This document shows positions 17,491 to 26,219 of a DNA stretch of 64,000 nucleotides, one piece after another. The DNA is from JAAYED01 sp040772225 (GTDB lineage: Bacteria; Chloroflexota; Anaerolineae; UBA1429), in the NCBI GenBank assembly GCA_040772225.1, contig JAXGYO010000003.1, forward strand, positions 62,001 through 126,000, in the 5' to 3' direction. The notes below the pieces were generated by a model, which ran no database searches, was not told the DNA's origin, and was given only the letters and a program-made list of their open reading frames with translations. Both the position numbers and the translations under genes were made by a program. Every line of letters begins with the position of its first letter. Position 1 is the stretch's first letter.

Positions 17491-17650
17491 AGACGATAGA
17501 CCATGGACGATGGACGATGAGGCCCAGACCATGGACGATAGATGATGTACAATGCCGGACCCTCCTGCATGGTCCATGGTCTGTGGTCTATGGTCCTCCT
17601 GCATGGTCTATCGTCTATCGTCCATGGTCCTCCTCATGGTCCATGGTCGT
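17491..17650. repeat. ATGGACC-type repeat array C between wzm and the four-helix-bundle gene
   Basis: The left half reads GACGATAGACCATGGACGATGG; the right half, after about 17560, reads the complement (ATGGTCCATGGTCTGTGG, ATGGTCTATCGTCTATCG). A 14-bp perfect match between AGACGATAGACCAT on the left and ATGGTCTATCGTCT on the right could form a long imperfect hairpin or cruciform. The array begins 15 nt from the four-helix-bundle start and ends 5 nt from the wzm stop. Confidence 0.85.
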
Positions 17651-17655
17651 CTCGA

Positions 17656-18567
17656 CTAGACAATATCCGCAAACGTCCTCTCCGTCGTCCGGAAAAACAC
17701 CAGCCCGCTCAGGAACACGGCCAGCGCGATGGCGACGGAGACGGCCACCAGCGGGCCGGAGAGAGTCGTGCCGGTTGCGCCATCGCCGAGGAGCGCCCAG
17801 CGAAAGCCCTCCACCACGCCGGTCATCGGGTTCAGGCTCAGCAGAAAGCGGTAGGCCTCCGGGATGAGCGTGCTGGCGTACACCACCGGCGTGACGTACA
17901 TCCAGATCTGCACCATAAAGGGCACCAGGTAGTTGATGTCGCGGTAACGGACGTTGAGCGCCGAGAGCCACAACCCAAAGCCCAGCGCGGTGACTGCGGC
18001 CAGCAGGACCAGCGCCGGAAGCACCAACACCCGCGGAGTGAGCGGCACGCGGAAGACGACCATCAGCACGGCAAAGACGGCCGAGGAGACGAGGAAATCC
18101 ACCAGGCTGGAGAGCACCGACGAAAGAGGGATGACCAGCCGGGGAAAGTAGATCTTGGTCACGAGATTCGCGCTGTTGACCACGCTGGAGCTGGAGCGGG
18201 TGAGCGCCGCGGAGAAATAGTTCCAGGGCAGGAGCCCGGCATAGGCAAAGATCGGATAGGGCACGTCGCCGGAGGGCGCCTTGAGCAGGATGCCAAAGAG
18301 CACCGTAAAGAGCGCCATAGAGGCCAAGGGCTGCAGGATCACCCAGGCGACACCCAGCACGGTCTGCTTATAGCGGACTTTGATGTCGCGCCACACGAGG
18401 AAATACAGTAGCTCGCGGTAGTGCCAGAGGGCACGGAAATCGACAAAGGCCAGCCCGCGGGAGGGCTGGATCACCGTAACGGGGATATCCTGCGCCGGTG
18501 CCTCCTGGCTGTCCGCCTGGTGCGGAGCGCCGGCCCGTCGCCTGCCAACTTCGCGCGCCTTGATCAA
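17656..18567 (-). CDS. wzm: Polysaccharide ABC exporter permease, Wzm type
   Basis: 303 residues. TTG start at 18567 with GGAGGAG 6 nt upstream; no better ATG is in frame. ABC-2 family membrane protein: a cytoplasmic N-tail, an amphipathic segment (ALWHYRELLYFLVWRDIKVRY) and about six transmembrane helices, with VRYRDINYLVPFMVQIWMY in the second half as in TagG/Wzm proteins. With the Wzt-type ATPase it moves a lipid-linked polysaccharide across the cytoplasmic membrane. It is the first gene of the operon, about 80 nt downstream of a predicted promoter. Confidence 0.88.
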   Translation of the reverse strand: MIKAREVGRRRAGAPHQADSQEAPAQDIPVTVIQPSRGLAFVDFRALWHYRELLYFLVWRDIKVRYKQTVLGVAWVILQPLASMALFTVLFGILLKAPSGDVPYPIFAYAGLLPWNYFSAALTRSSSSVVNSANLVTKIYFPRLVIPLSSVLSSLVDFLVSSAVFAVLMVVFRVPLTPRVLVLPALVLLAAVTALGFGLWLSALNVRYRDINYLVPFMVQIWMYVTPVVYASTLIPEAYRFLLSLNPMTGVVEGFRWALLGDGATGTTLSGPLVAVSVAIALAVFLSGLVFFRTTERTFADIV

Positions 18568-18657
18568 CAGAGTCTCCTCCCATGTGCCCCCGGATCTCCG
18601 CTGTCGCTGCTGCGCAGACGGCCAAGCACAATGGTGATGTCACTTACTACACAAAAG

Positions 18658-18685
18658 ATCATACTCATCTTCCGGAGGGCGTCAA
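18658..18685 (-). promoter_or_regulatory. Promoter of the polysaccharide operon
   Basis: Reading the minus strand: TTGACG, 16 nt, TATGAT. Predicted start of RNA lies about 80 nt before the wzm TTG codon. Sequence match only. Confidence 0.55.
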
Positions 18686-18761
18686 GCGCGCCGGGCACAG
18701 CGCCTCACTGCAGCAGCGTTTTCATCTTTTCTTCACGCGAGCCGAACAAACTGCGCTTGCC

Positions 18762-18790
18762 TTGACAGAAGGCGCACGCCTGAGTATCAT
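18762..18790 (+). promoter_or_regulatory. Promoter of the ABC importer operon
   Basis: TTGACA, 17 nt, TATCAT. The predicted transcript has a leader of about 190 nt before the binding-protein gene. Confidence 0.55.
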
Positions 18791-18986
18791 CGGACTATTG
18801 GGAAACAATGGCGTTTGCCCACCGGATCGTAACCCGAGAGATACACCACTTATAAGGAGGTATCGCGGCGGCCTGGAGAGACAGCGCGGTTTTGGGTAGG
18901 CCCGGCGGAGCGCCGCATCCGTGTACGGTCCCGGACAGGTTATCCGTCGGGATAATCTGAGAGTACATAGCCCTGGAGGAGTCTGT

Positions 18987-21590
18987 ATGAAGAGCAAGTG
19001 GTCGATTCTTATTGTGCTGTTGGTCATCGTCGGGATGCTCGCCTCCGCGTGCGCCACCGCGACCCCTGAGGTCGTGGAAAAGGTCGTGGAGAAAGAGGTC
19101 ACGGTGGTGGTCGAGGCGGAGCCTGAGGTCATCGAGAAGGAAGTTGAAAAGGTCGTGACCCAGGTCGTCGAAGTTGAGAAGGACGTTGTCGTCGAAAAGA
19201 TCGTGGAGCGCGAGTGGCCCCCGATCGGCGCCTGGCCCGACACGGTTGTGGTCGTCGAGGAGCCCTCGGCGGACGCCGCCGTGAGCCGGATGGAGACAGG
19301 CGAGATCGACATCTACGCCTACCAGGTGACCGAGTCTGAGGTCTTTGCCAAGGTGGAAGCCTCGGAGAATCTCGATTACTACCGGTCCTATGGCTCCTAC
19401 AACGAGATCACCTTCAACCCCGCCGTCTTTACGAACGGCAAGTTGAACCCGTTTTCCTCGGCCAAAGTCCGTGAGGCCATGAACTGGCTCATCGACCGCA
19501 AGTACATTGCGGAAGAGATCATGGGCGGCATGGCTGTGCCTCGTTGGACGGCGCTCAACACCGCATCGGCTGACTTTGCCACGATGGCTCCGGTCATCCG
19601 CGCCATCGAGGCTGAGTATGCCTACAATGTCGAGCGCGCCAATGAAGTCATCACGGCTGAGATGGAGGCCATGGGCGCCACCCTCGCGGATGGCAAGTGG
19701 ACCTACAATGGCGAGCCCGTGGAGATCATCGGCCTCATCCGTACCGAGGACGAGCGCCAGCAGATCGGTGACTATGTCGCGGCTCAGCTCGAGGACATCG
19801 GGTTCACCGTGACGCGCGATTACAAGACGAGCGCCGAGGCCTCGCCGATCTGGCTGCGCGGCGACCCCACAGAGGGCAAGTTCCACTACTACACCGGCGG
19901 CTGGGTCACCACACAGGTTCCCCGCACGCTGGCTGACAACTTTGCCTTCTTCTACACGAACCTGGGTATGGCTGTGCCTCTCTGGTCAGCCTATGAGAAC
20001 ACCCCGGAGTTCTACGAGGTTGCAGACCGTCTGAACAACAGCGACTTTGCTTCGCTGGAAGAGCGTGAGCAGCTTCTCGAGCAGGCCCTGTGGTTGTCGA
20101 TGGAAGACTCTAACCGCATCTGGTTGATCGACTCGTCCAGCATCACCCCGTACGTCAAGGACGTCTCGGTGGCTGCTGACCTGTACGCCGGCGTGGCTGG
20201 CGCCAACCTTTGGGCACAGACCATCCGCCGTGTCGGTCAGATGGGCGGCACGATCACCGTGGCCATGCCCAGCCTGCTGCCAGAGCCCTGGAACCCGATC
20301 GCGGGCTCTAACTGGGTGTATGACATGATGCTGATCCGCGGTACCGGCGATGCTGGTGTTCAGCCCGACCCATACACGGGCCTGGTTTACCCCCAGCGCA
20401 TCGAGCGCGCCGAGGTTCAGGTTCAGGAAGGTCTCCCCGTCGTCCAGACGCTGGACTGGGTGACCCTCGAGTTCGTGCCCGAGATCACCGTTCCGGATGA
20501 CGCCTGGGTGGACTGGGACGCGTCCAAGGACGTGTTCCTGACCGCAGCCGAGGTTTATACGGAGACGCAGACCGCCCTCCGCAAGAGCACGGTCTACTAT
20601 CCTGAGGATCTCTATACCGATGTGCTCTGGCACGACGGCAGCCCCTTCTCGGCGGCTGACATCGTCATGAACATGATCCTGACCTTTGACCGCGCCAAGT
20701 CGGGCAGCGGCTACTATGACGAGGCCTATGTGCCTACCTTTGAGTCGTTCATGTCGTCCTTCAAGGGCGTCAAGATCGTCTCCACCGACCCACTGGTGAT
20801 CGAGACCTACTCGGACTATTACCAGCTGGATGCGGAGCTGAGCGTTGACACCTGGTGGCCGTACTATGAACAGGGCCAGGGCGCATGGCACACGCTGGCG
20901 CTCGGCCTGTTCGGCGAAGCCGACGGCCAGATGGCGTTCAGCGCGGACAAGGCCTCTGTAAAGAGCGTCGAGTGGACGGGCTATGTGAGCGGACCGACGG
21001 TTGCGGCCATGGCCGAGATCCTGGGCACCGTGTCCAAGACCGGCTGGACGCCGTTCACTGCCACCCTGGAGCAGTACATGGCCGAGGGCGAGGCAGCGGC
21101 GCGCTACGCAAACCTGCAGTCGTTCTACGATCGCTTTGAGCACCTGTGGGTGGGCACCGGGCCGCTGTACCTCGAGCGGGCATATCCTGTGGAAAAGACC
21201 GCTACACTGCAGCGCAACCCGTACTATGCGGATGAGTCGACCAAGTGGGATCGCTTCACCGAGGCCGCCATCGCGGTGGTGGACATCGAAGGCGAGACCA
21301 GCGTCACCATCGGCACAGAGGCTGCCTACGACGTCTATGTGACGTTCAACGACGAGCCGTATGCTTCGGCTGATCTCAAGAGCGTCGAGTATCTGCTCTT
21401 TGACGCCACCGGCGCGCTCACCTCACAGGGCGACGCGACGATGGTGGAGGAAGGGCTCTACAGCGTGACACTGGATGCCGCCACGACTGGCGCTCTGACC
21501 GAGGGTTCGAATCGGTTGGAGATCGTCGTCGTGTCCAATCTGGTGGCACTCCCGACCTTTGAGTCGCTGGAGTTTGTAACCACTCCGTAA
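18987..21590 (+). CDS. ABC importer substrate-binding lipoprotein, SBP family 5, apparently circularly permuted
   Basis: 867 residues from the ATG at 18987 (GGAGG 7 nt upstream). Signal peptide with lipobox LASAC, Cys22, then a Val/Glu/Lys-rich linker (25-76). In ordinary family-5 binding proteins the N-terminal landmarks (GGTL, then HDGSPFTAED, then GTGPY) come first and the METGEID, FN, NPFxxxxVREAM landmarks later. Here the order is reversed: METGEIDIY at 102-110 and NPFSSAKVREAMNW at 154-167 come first, and GGTITVAMPS (420), WHDGSPFSAADIV (548-560) and VGTGPLYL (722-729) follow. A C-terminal Ig-like beta domain (about 765-867) ends the protein. Role by family: captures peptides, oligosaccharides or similar ligands outside the membrane. 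Confidence 0.82.
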   Translation: MKSKWSILIVLLVIVGMLASACATATPEVVEKVVEKEVTVVVEAEPEVIEKEVEKVVTQVVEVEKDVVVEKIVEREWPPIGAWPDTVVVVEEPSADAAVSRMETGEIDIYAYQVTESEVFAKVEASENLDYYRSYGSYNEITFNPAVFTNGKLNPFSSAKVREAMNWLIDRKYIAEEIMGGMAVPRWTALNTASADFATMAPVIRAIEAEYAYNVERANEVITAEMEAMGATLADGKWTYNGEPVEIIGLIRTEDERQQIGDYVAAQLEDIGFTVTRDYKTSAEASPIWLRGDPTEGKFHYYTGGWVTTQVPRTLADNFAFFYTNLGMAVPLWSAYENTPEFYEVADRLNNSDFASLEEREQLLEQALWLSMEDSNRIWLIDSSSITPYVKDVSVAADLYAGVAGANLWAQTIRRVGQMGGTITVAMPSLLPEPWNPIAGSNWVYDMMLIRGTGDAGVQPDPYTGLVYPQRIERAEVQVQEGLPVVQTLDWVTLEFVPEITVPDDAWVDWDASKDVFLTAAEVYTETQTALRKSTVYYPEDLYTDVLWHDGSPFSAADIVMNMILTFDRAKSGSGYYDEAYVPTFESFMSSFKGVKIVSTDPLVIETYSDYYQLDAELSVDTWWPYYEQGQGAWHTLALGLFGEADGQMAFSADKASVKSVEWTGYVSGPTVAAMAEILGTVSKTGWTPFTATLEQYMAEGEAAARYANLQSFYDRFEHLWVGTGPLYLERAYPVEKTATLQRNPYYADESTKWDRFTEAAIAVVDIEGETSVTIGTEAAYDVYVTFNDEPYASADLKSVEYLLFDATGALTSQGDATMVEEGLYSVTLDAATTGALTEGSNRLEIVVVSNLVALPTFESLEFVTTP

Positions 21591-21609
21591 CCGTGACCGT
21601 ATGACCCCG

Positions 21610-21651
21610 GTCCAGGGGCAGGGGGCTGTCCCTTGCCCCTGGACTTTTTTT
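21610..21651 (+). terminator. Intra-operon terminator after the binding-protein gene
   Basis: An 11-bp perfect stem (GTCCAGGGGCA with TGCCCCTGGAC), extendable inward by a few G-C pairs, is followed by seven T. It lies between the binding-protein gene and the permease genes. Partial read-through would give an excess of binding protein over membrane subunits, a common arrangement in ABC importers. Confidence 0.85.
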
Positions 21652-21678
21652 GCAGCCTATCAGAAAGAGAGATAGCGG

Positions 21679-22818
21679 ATGGCCGAATCAACTGCGCTCC
21701 CCGCTCCCGAAGCAGTCACAGCACCCAGCCCCCGGAGAGAGAGTTCCCTCCTTAGGGTCGCCAAGTTCACCGGACGACGCCTGGTGGCGCTGGCACTGAC
21801 CGTTGTGGTGGGCGTCTATCTGACGATCATCATCGCCAACATGGGCGGCGCCGTTGATGAGCTCCGCAAAGGCGAAATCGCCCAGGGCATCGCCATGGGC
21901 GTCTCGATGGACCCCGAAATGAAGCAGTTGCCCGCTGAGGAGCGCGCCGCCATCATTGAAGAGATGCAGCGTCTGGCGGAAAAGCGCCTCGGCCTCGATC
22001 AGCCGTTCATCATTCGCAGCTTTACGTTCCTCAAGAACGCTCTGCTGCTGGATCTCGGTTTTGCAGAGAACCTCACCAGTGACAGCGGATCGCGGCTGGT
22101 GCGGGCGATCATCCTGGAACGCCTGCCACCCACCCTGCTGCTGATGGGACTGTCATACCTGCTGCTGTTCATCATCAGCGTCTTTTTCGCTCTGTTTCTG
22201 TCCCGCCGGTATGGCAGCTTTCTGGATCGTCTGGTCGTCACGCTGGCGCCCACATCCAGCGCCCCGGCGTGGTTCTATGGCCTGTTCCTGATCCTGTTCT
22301 TTGCCGTGTTCCTGGGCGTGCTGCCCTACAGCGGCATGGTCGACGCCCCGCCGCCGACGAACAAGCTGCTCTATGGGCTGAGCGTGTTGCGCCACATTAT
22401 CTTACCGGTGCTCTCTGTGCTCGTGTCCGCCATCTGGAGCAGCACCTATTCCTGGCGTACGTTCTTCCTGATCTATTCCAGTGAAGACTATGTCGAGATG
22501 GCCAAGGCCAAAGGCCTGTCGTCTCGTGATATCGAGAATCGCTACGTCCTTCGCCCTACCCTGCCCACGATCATCACCAACTTTGCACTGCTGCTCATCG
22601 GGCTCTGGACGGGCGCCATTATCCTGGAGACTGTGTTCAACTGGCCCGGGCTGGGACGGCTGTTCTACTCAGCCATCAACATCTATGACACACCGGTCAT
22701 TGTGGGCGAGACCGTGATCTATGCCTATCTGCTCGCCGTGACGGTCTTTGTTCTTGACTTTATTTATGTGCTCGTCGACCCCAGGGTCAGGATCGGCGGC
22801 GGGAGTGAGGCAGCATGA
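21679..22818 (+). CDS. ABC importer permease, DppB/OppB type
   Basis: 379 residues. A first transmembrane helix (about 34-54) is followed by a longer than usual extracytoplasmic segment (55-140, helical and charged), then five more helices. The EAA coupling loop is visible as DYVEMAKAKGLSSRDIENRYVLRPTLP, which docks on the ATPases. It forms the translocation pore with the next gene, which it overlaps by 4 nt. The N-terminal 25 residues are Pro/Ala-rich and cytoplasmic. Confidence 0.88.
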   Translation: MAESTALPAPEAVTAPSPRRESSLLRVAKFTGRRLVALALTVVVGVYLTIIIANMGGAVDELRKGEIAQGIAMGVSMDPEMKQLPAEERAAIIEEMQRLAEKRLGLDQPFIIRSFTFLKNALLLDLGFAENLTSDSGSRLVRAIILERLPPTLLLMGLSYLLLFIISVFFALFLSRRYGSFLDRLVVTLAPTSSAPAWFYGLFLILFFAVFLGVLPYSGMVDAPPPTNKLLYGLSVLRHIILPVLSVLVSAIWSSTYSWRTFFLIYSSEDYVEMAKAKGLSSRDIENRYVLRPTLPTIITNFALLLIGLWTGAIILETVFNWPGLGRLFYSAINIYDTPVIVGETVIYAYLLAVTVFVLDFIYVLVDPRVRIGGGSEAA

Positions 22819-24149
22819 GTGCAATCTTGAGGTCACTGCGGCAGCTCAAGCGCTACCCCTCAGCGATCGGCGGGATTATCATCATCCTGCTGCTGGTGTC
22901 CCTCGCTGTGTACGCCATCGCCACCATCCCCTACTCTGAGGCGATCCGGCTCTGGCGCGGGGGCGAGGATGTGTGGGGTGAGTCCCCTAAACTGGCTGCC
23001 CCTGTGTGGGTGGACTGGTTTAACAAAGAGAAGATGTCCCAGAGCATCATCGTCAACAGCGCCGATGGTACCGCCATCCGTTCCCTGTCAGAGGATGGCA
23101 AGACCGAGTTACTGACCTTCCCGGTGAATTATCAGTACGACAATTTCCCTCAGGAGGTCGTCATCTTTTTCACGTCCACCTATGAGGCCAAGCAGCCCCA
23201 TGTCGCGCTCAAGTGGTACACCCCGGACGGCCGGGAGATCCGCATCACGGAGATGTCAGCCAAAGCCGCCGACACGTACCGCCCGGGCCAGGACGCGAGG
23301 CTGACGCGCCGCCTCAAGGGCGTGGCCGCTGAGACAGGCCTGCTGCAGGACCCGGAGAGCGAGACACCTCAGGTCCTCAAGGGCGAGCATCAGCTTGTGA
23401 TAGAGATCCATACCTTTGAGGAAGGCTCGACTGTCGATGCCAAGCTGGTCTTGCACGGGCAGGTGTCCGGCCTGGCCGGCACCGATGACCGTCGCCGCGA
23501 CCTGACGGTGGCGCTGCTTTGGGGCACGCCCATCGCACTGTCCTTTGGTCTGCTCGCCGCCCTGGGCACCAGCCTGACGACGATGATCATTGCGGCCATC
23601 GGCGTCTGGTACAGCAAGTGGGTGGACGCTACTATCCAACGGATCACCGAAGTCAACATGATCCTGCCCTTCCTGCCGATCCTGATCATGATCGGCACGC
23701 TGTACACCCGCAGCATCTGGGTCATCCTTGGCATGGCTATCCTGCTGAGCATCTTTGGCAGCGGCATCAAGAGCTACCGAGCCATCTTTATGCAGGTCAA
23801 GGAATCGCCCTACATCGAGGCCGCGCGTGCCTATGGCGCCAGCGATATGAGAATCATCTTTCAGTACATGATCCCGCGGGTTATCCCGATGCTCATTCCG
23901 CAACTGGTTACTGCCATCCCGTCCTTTGTTTTCCTGGAGGCCTCGCTGGCGCTGCTGGGTCTGGCGGACCCCGTACTGCCCACCTGGGGCAAGATCATCA
24001 ACGACGCCCGCTCACAGGGCGCACTGTTCCACGGACAGTACTACTGGATGCTGGAGCCGGCCGTGCTGCTGATGCTCACCGGGCTCGGGTTTGCCATGCT
24101 GGGCTTTGCGCTGGACCGTATCTTTAACCCCAGACTGAGAGGGCTCTAG
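22815..24149 (+). CDS. ABC importer permease, DppC/OppC type, with large extracytoplasmic insertion
   Basis: 444 residues against roughly 300 for typical DppC. One N-terminal helix (about 18-38) is followed by about 180 polar residues, rich in predicted beta strands, before the pore domain begins near 225 (LTVALLWGTPIALSFG). The EAA-like coupling loop is SPYIEAARAYGASDMRIIFQY. The insertion is outside the membrane, next to where the binding protein docks, and parallels the unusual architecture of the binding protein. The gene starts in a 4-nt overlap with the upstream permease gene. Confidence 0.85.
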   Translation: MSAILRSLRQLKRYPSAIGGIIIILLLVSLAVYAIATIPYSEAIRLWRGGEDVWGESPKLAAPVWVDWFNKEKMSQSIIVNSADGTAIRSLSEDGKTELLTFPVNYQYDNFPQEVVIFFTSTYEAKQPHVALKWYTPDGREIRITEMSAKAADTYRPGQDARLTRRLKGVAAETGLLQDPESETPQVLKGEHQLVIEIHTFEEGSTVDAKLVLHGQVSGLAGTDDRRRDLTVALLWGTPIALSFGLLAALGTSLTTMIIAAIGVWYSKWVDATIQRITEVNMILPFLPILIMIGTLYTRSIWVILGMAILLSIFGSGIKSYRAIFMQVKESPYIEAARAYGASDMRIIFQYMIPRVIPMLIPQLVTAIPSFVFLEASLALLGLADPVLPTWGKIINDARSQGALFHGQYYWMLEPAVLLMLTGLGFAMLGFALDRIFNPRLRGL

Positions 24150-24152
24150 GCC

Positions 24153-25184
24153 ATGACGACATCAAGCCCACTGCTCAAGGTAGAGAACCTCGTGTTGCAC
24201 TTTCAGACCAACGCCGGGATTGTCCAGGCCGTTGACGAGGTCAACCTGGAACTTGACCGCGGCAAGGCCATGGTCATCCTTGGCGAGTCAGGTTGCGGCA
24301 AGACATCGCTGGCCAAGGCGATCCTGAGGCTGCTCCCTCGCAATGTCCACACCTATACCGGCAGCGTCAATGTCGGCGGCATGGAAGTCATGACGCTCTC
24401 TGACGAGGACTTTCGCCAGAAGGTCCGCTGGCTCAAGATGTCCATGGTGCCTCAGGCCGCCATGAACTCGCTCAACCCTGTGCTCAAGGTCGGCGACCAG
24501 GTCGCCGAGCCGATGATGTCACACTATGACGTGAAAAAGTCAGAAGCCATGCGCCAGGTCACGCGCATGTTTGAGAACGTGGGCGTGCCTCTGGACTTTA
24601 TCAACCGGTACGCCTTTGAGCTGAGCGGTGGCATGCGCCAGCGCGTGGCCATCGCCATGTCCCTGGTCACCACGCCGGACCTGATCATCCTGGACGAGCC
24701 GACCTCCGCCCTGGACGTGCTGACGCAGGCCAACATCTTTAACGTCCTCAAGCGCATCAAACACGAGATCGAGGCCAGCTTTATCCTCATCACGCACGAC
24801 ATTGCCACCTCCAGCGAGCTGGCTGACCGGGTTGCGGTGATGTATGCCGGGCAGATCGTCGAGGTGGCCGACGCGCTCGAGTTCTTCCCCAGGCCGCTTC
24901 ATCCCTACTCGGAGAGACTGATGGCCAGCGTGCCCAAGTTGCGGGCGGACCAGGAGCCAGAGTTCATCACGGGACAGCCACCGAGCCTGTTGGACCCGCC
25001 CACAGGATGCCGTTTCGCCGAGCGTTGCAATCATCGTTTCGAGCGTTGTGCTGAGGAACCGCCAATCTTTAACGTCCAGGGACGCCAGGTCAAATGCTGG
25101 CTGTATGCCCCCGGCGAGGAACGTTACGCCGAGTACTCGGGAGAGGACTCCAGAGAGTTAGCAGGAGCCGAACATGCCATCTGA
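24153..25184 (+). CDS. ABC importer ATPase, DppD/OppD type
   Basis: 343 residues. Walker A GESGCGKTS, signature LSGGMRQRVAIA, Walker B LIILDEPTSALD, switch His in ITHDIAT, and the C-terminal oligopeptide-transporter extension with four clustered cysteines in CRFAERCNHRFERC. It powers import together with the next ATPase. It starts 3 nt after the DppC-like gene. Confidence 0.9.
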   Translation: MTTSSPLLKVENLVLHFQTNAGIVQAVDEVNLELDRGKAMVILGESGCGKTSLAKAILRLLPRNVHTYTGSVNVGGMEVMTLSDEDFRQKVRWLKMSMVPQAAMNSLNPVLKVGDQVAEPMMSHYDVKKSEAMRQVTRMFENVGVPLDFINRYAFELSGGMRQRVAIAMSLVTTPDLIILDEPTSALDVLTQANIFNVLKRIKHEIEASFILITHDIATSSELADRVAVMYAGQIVEVADALEFFPRPLHPYSERLMASVPKLRADQEPEFITGQPPSLLDPPTGCRFAERCNHRFERCAEEPPIFNVQGRQVKCWLYAPGEERYAEYSGEDSRELAGAEHAI

Positions 25185-26211
25185 AACCAGCACAGTCATG
25201 ACCGCCAATCGACCGGCCGGGGCGCCCGTTCCTGAGACGCGTGACACGCTCATCGGCGTACGCGATCTGCGCGTGTGGTTCGAGCTGCGCCGCGGGGCCT
25301 TTTCCCACGCCGGTTCGGTACGCGCCGTAGACGGCGTCAACTTTAATCTGGCGCAGGGCGAGGCCATCGCTGTCGTGGGCGAAAGCGGCTGTGGCAAGTC
25401 CACCCTGATGAAGACGATCCTTGGCCTGTACAAGCCTACAGCCGGGCAGGTCACGTGGATGGGCGAGCCTGTGGGTGAGATGAGCAGCACCGAGCTCAAG
25501 GCGTACCGGTCACAGATCGGTTACGTCCAGCAAGATCCCTTTGGCGCCCTGGCACCCTTTATGACCGTGAGGCGCCTGCTGAAGGAGCCGCTCATCATCA
25601 ACGACGTCCCGGACGAAGAGCACGAAGCGCGGATTCACCGCGTGATGGAGGAGGTCAAACTGGCCCCCGTCGAGGATTTTGTGGGCAAGTTCCCGCACCA
25701 GCTCAGCGGCGGGCAGTTGCAGCGCGTCGTCATCGCACGCGCCATGATCCTCCAGCCCAAGATGATCGTTGCAGATGAGCCAGTCTCGATGCTGGATGCC
25801 TCCGTGCGCGTCGAGATCTTGAAGCTGCTGCGCGCGCTGCAGGAGGAGCATCATCTCTCGGTGATGTACATCACGCACGATCTTTCCACCGTACGTTACT
25901 TTTCCGAGCGCATCTTTGTGATGTACGCCGGTTGGCTGGTCGAAAAGTCCCCGGTGAACGCGCTGCTATACAACCCGCTGCATCCCTACACCGAGGCGCT
26001 CCTGGCTGCGACATCGGACCCGGATGCAAACAACGCCCTCACCTACAAAGAGGTGCCTCCCGGTGAGCCGCCCAGCCTGGTCAATCCGCCCTCGGGCTGC
26101 CGGTTCCATCCGCGCTGCCCCAAGGCGATTGAGGGCCTGTGCGAGGTGGAGGTGCCACCCGACTTTGAGCCGGAGCCCGGACATCAGGTATCCTGCTGGC
26201 TTTACAGGTAA
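25174..26211 (+). CDS. ABC importer ATPase, DppF/OppF type
   Basis: 345 residues. Walker A GESGCGKST, signature LSGGQLQRVVIARA, Walker B MIVADEPVSMLD (Val and Met replace the usual Thr and Ala after DEP), and a C-terminal CRFHPRCPKAIEGLC cysteine motif. It overlaps the upstream ATPase by 11 nt, with AGGAG about 8 nt before its start. It is the second nucleotide-binding subunit of the importer. Confidence 0.9.
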   Translation: MPSETSTVMTANRPAGAPVPETRDTLIGVRDLRVWFELRRGAFSHAGSVRAVDGVNFNLAQGEAIAVVGESGCGKSTLMKTILGLYKPTAGQVTWMGEPVGEMSSTELKAYRSQIGYVQQDPFGALAPFMTVRRLLKEPLIINDVPDEEHEARIHRVMEEVKLAPVEDFVGKFPHQLSGGQLQRVVIARAMILQPKMIVADEPVSMLDASVRVEILKLLRALQEEHHLSVMYITHDLSTVRYFSERIFVMYAGWLVEKSPVNALLYNPLHPYTEALLAATSDPDANNALTYKEVPPGEPPSLVNPPSGCRFHPRCPKAIEGLCEVEVPPDFEPEPGHQVSCWLYR

Positions 26212-26219
26212 GGTCAAGC

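Larger units (their letters stand above)
18568..18986. other. Divergent intergenic region between exporter and importer operons
   Basis: 419 bp without a recognisable long gene. It holds back-to-back sigma-70-like promoters (minus at 18658-18685, plus at 18762-18790). The plus-strand leader is about 190 nt long. It contains a possible 15-codon leader peptide (ATG 18808, stop 18853-18855, with two consecutive His codons near its end) whose stop overlaps a perfect TAAGGAGGT ribosome-binding sequence not followed by a normal start codon. Confidence 0.5.

Noticed and set aside
16700..17650. CRISPR array
   Set aside because: Units are short, degenerate and self-complementary, with no regular unique spacers and no cas genes.
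18795..21143. Two long minus-strand frames opposite the binding-protein gene
   Set aside because: No domain, skewed composition, and the plus strand has a lipobox, ribosome site and family motifs.
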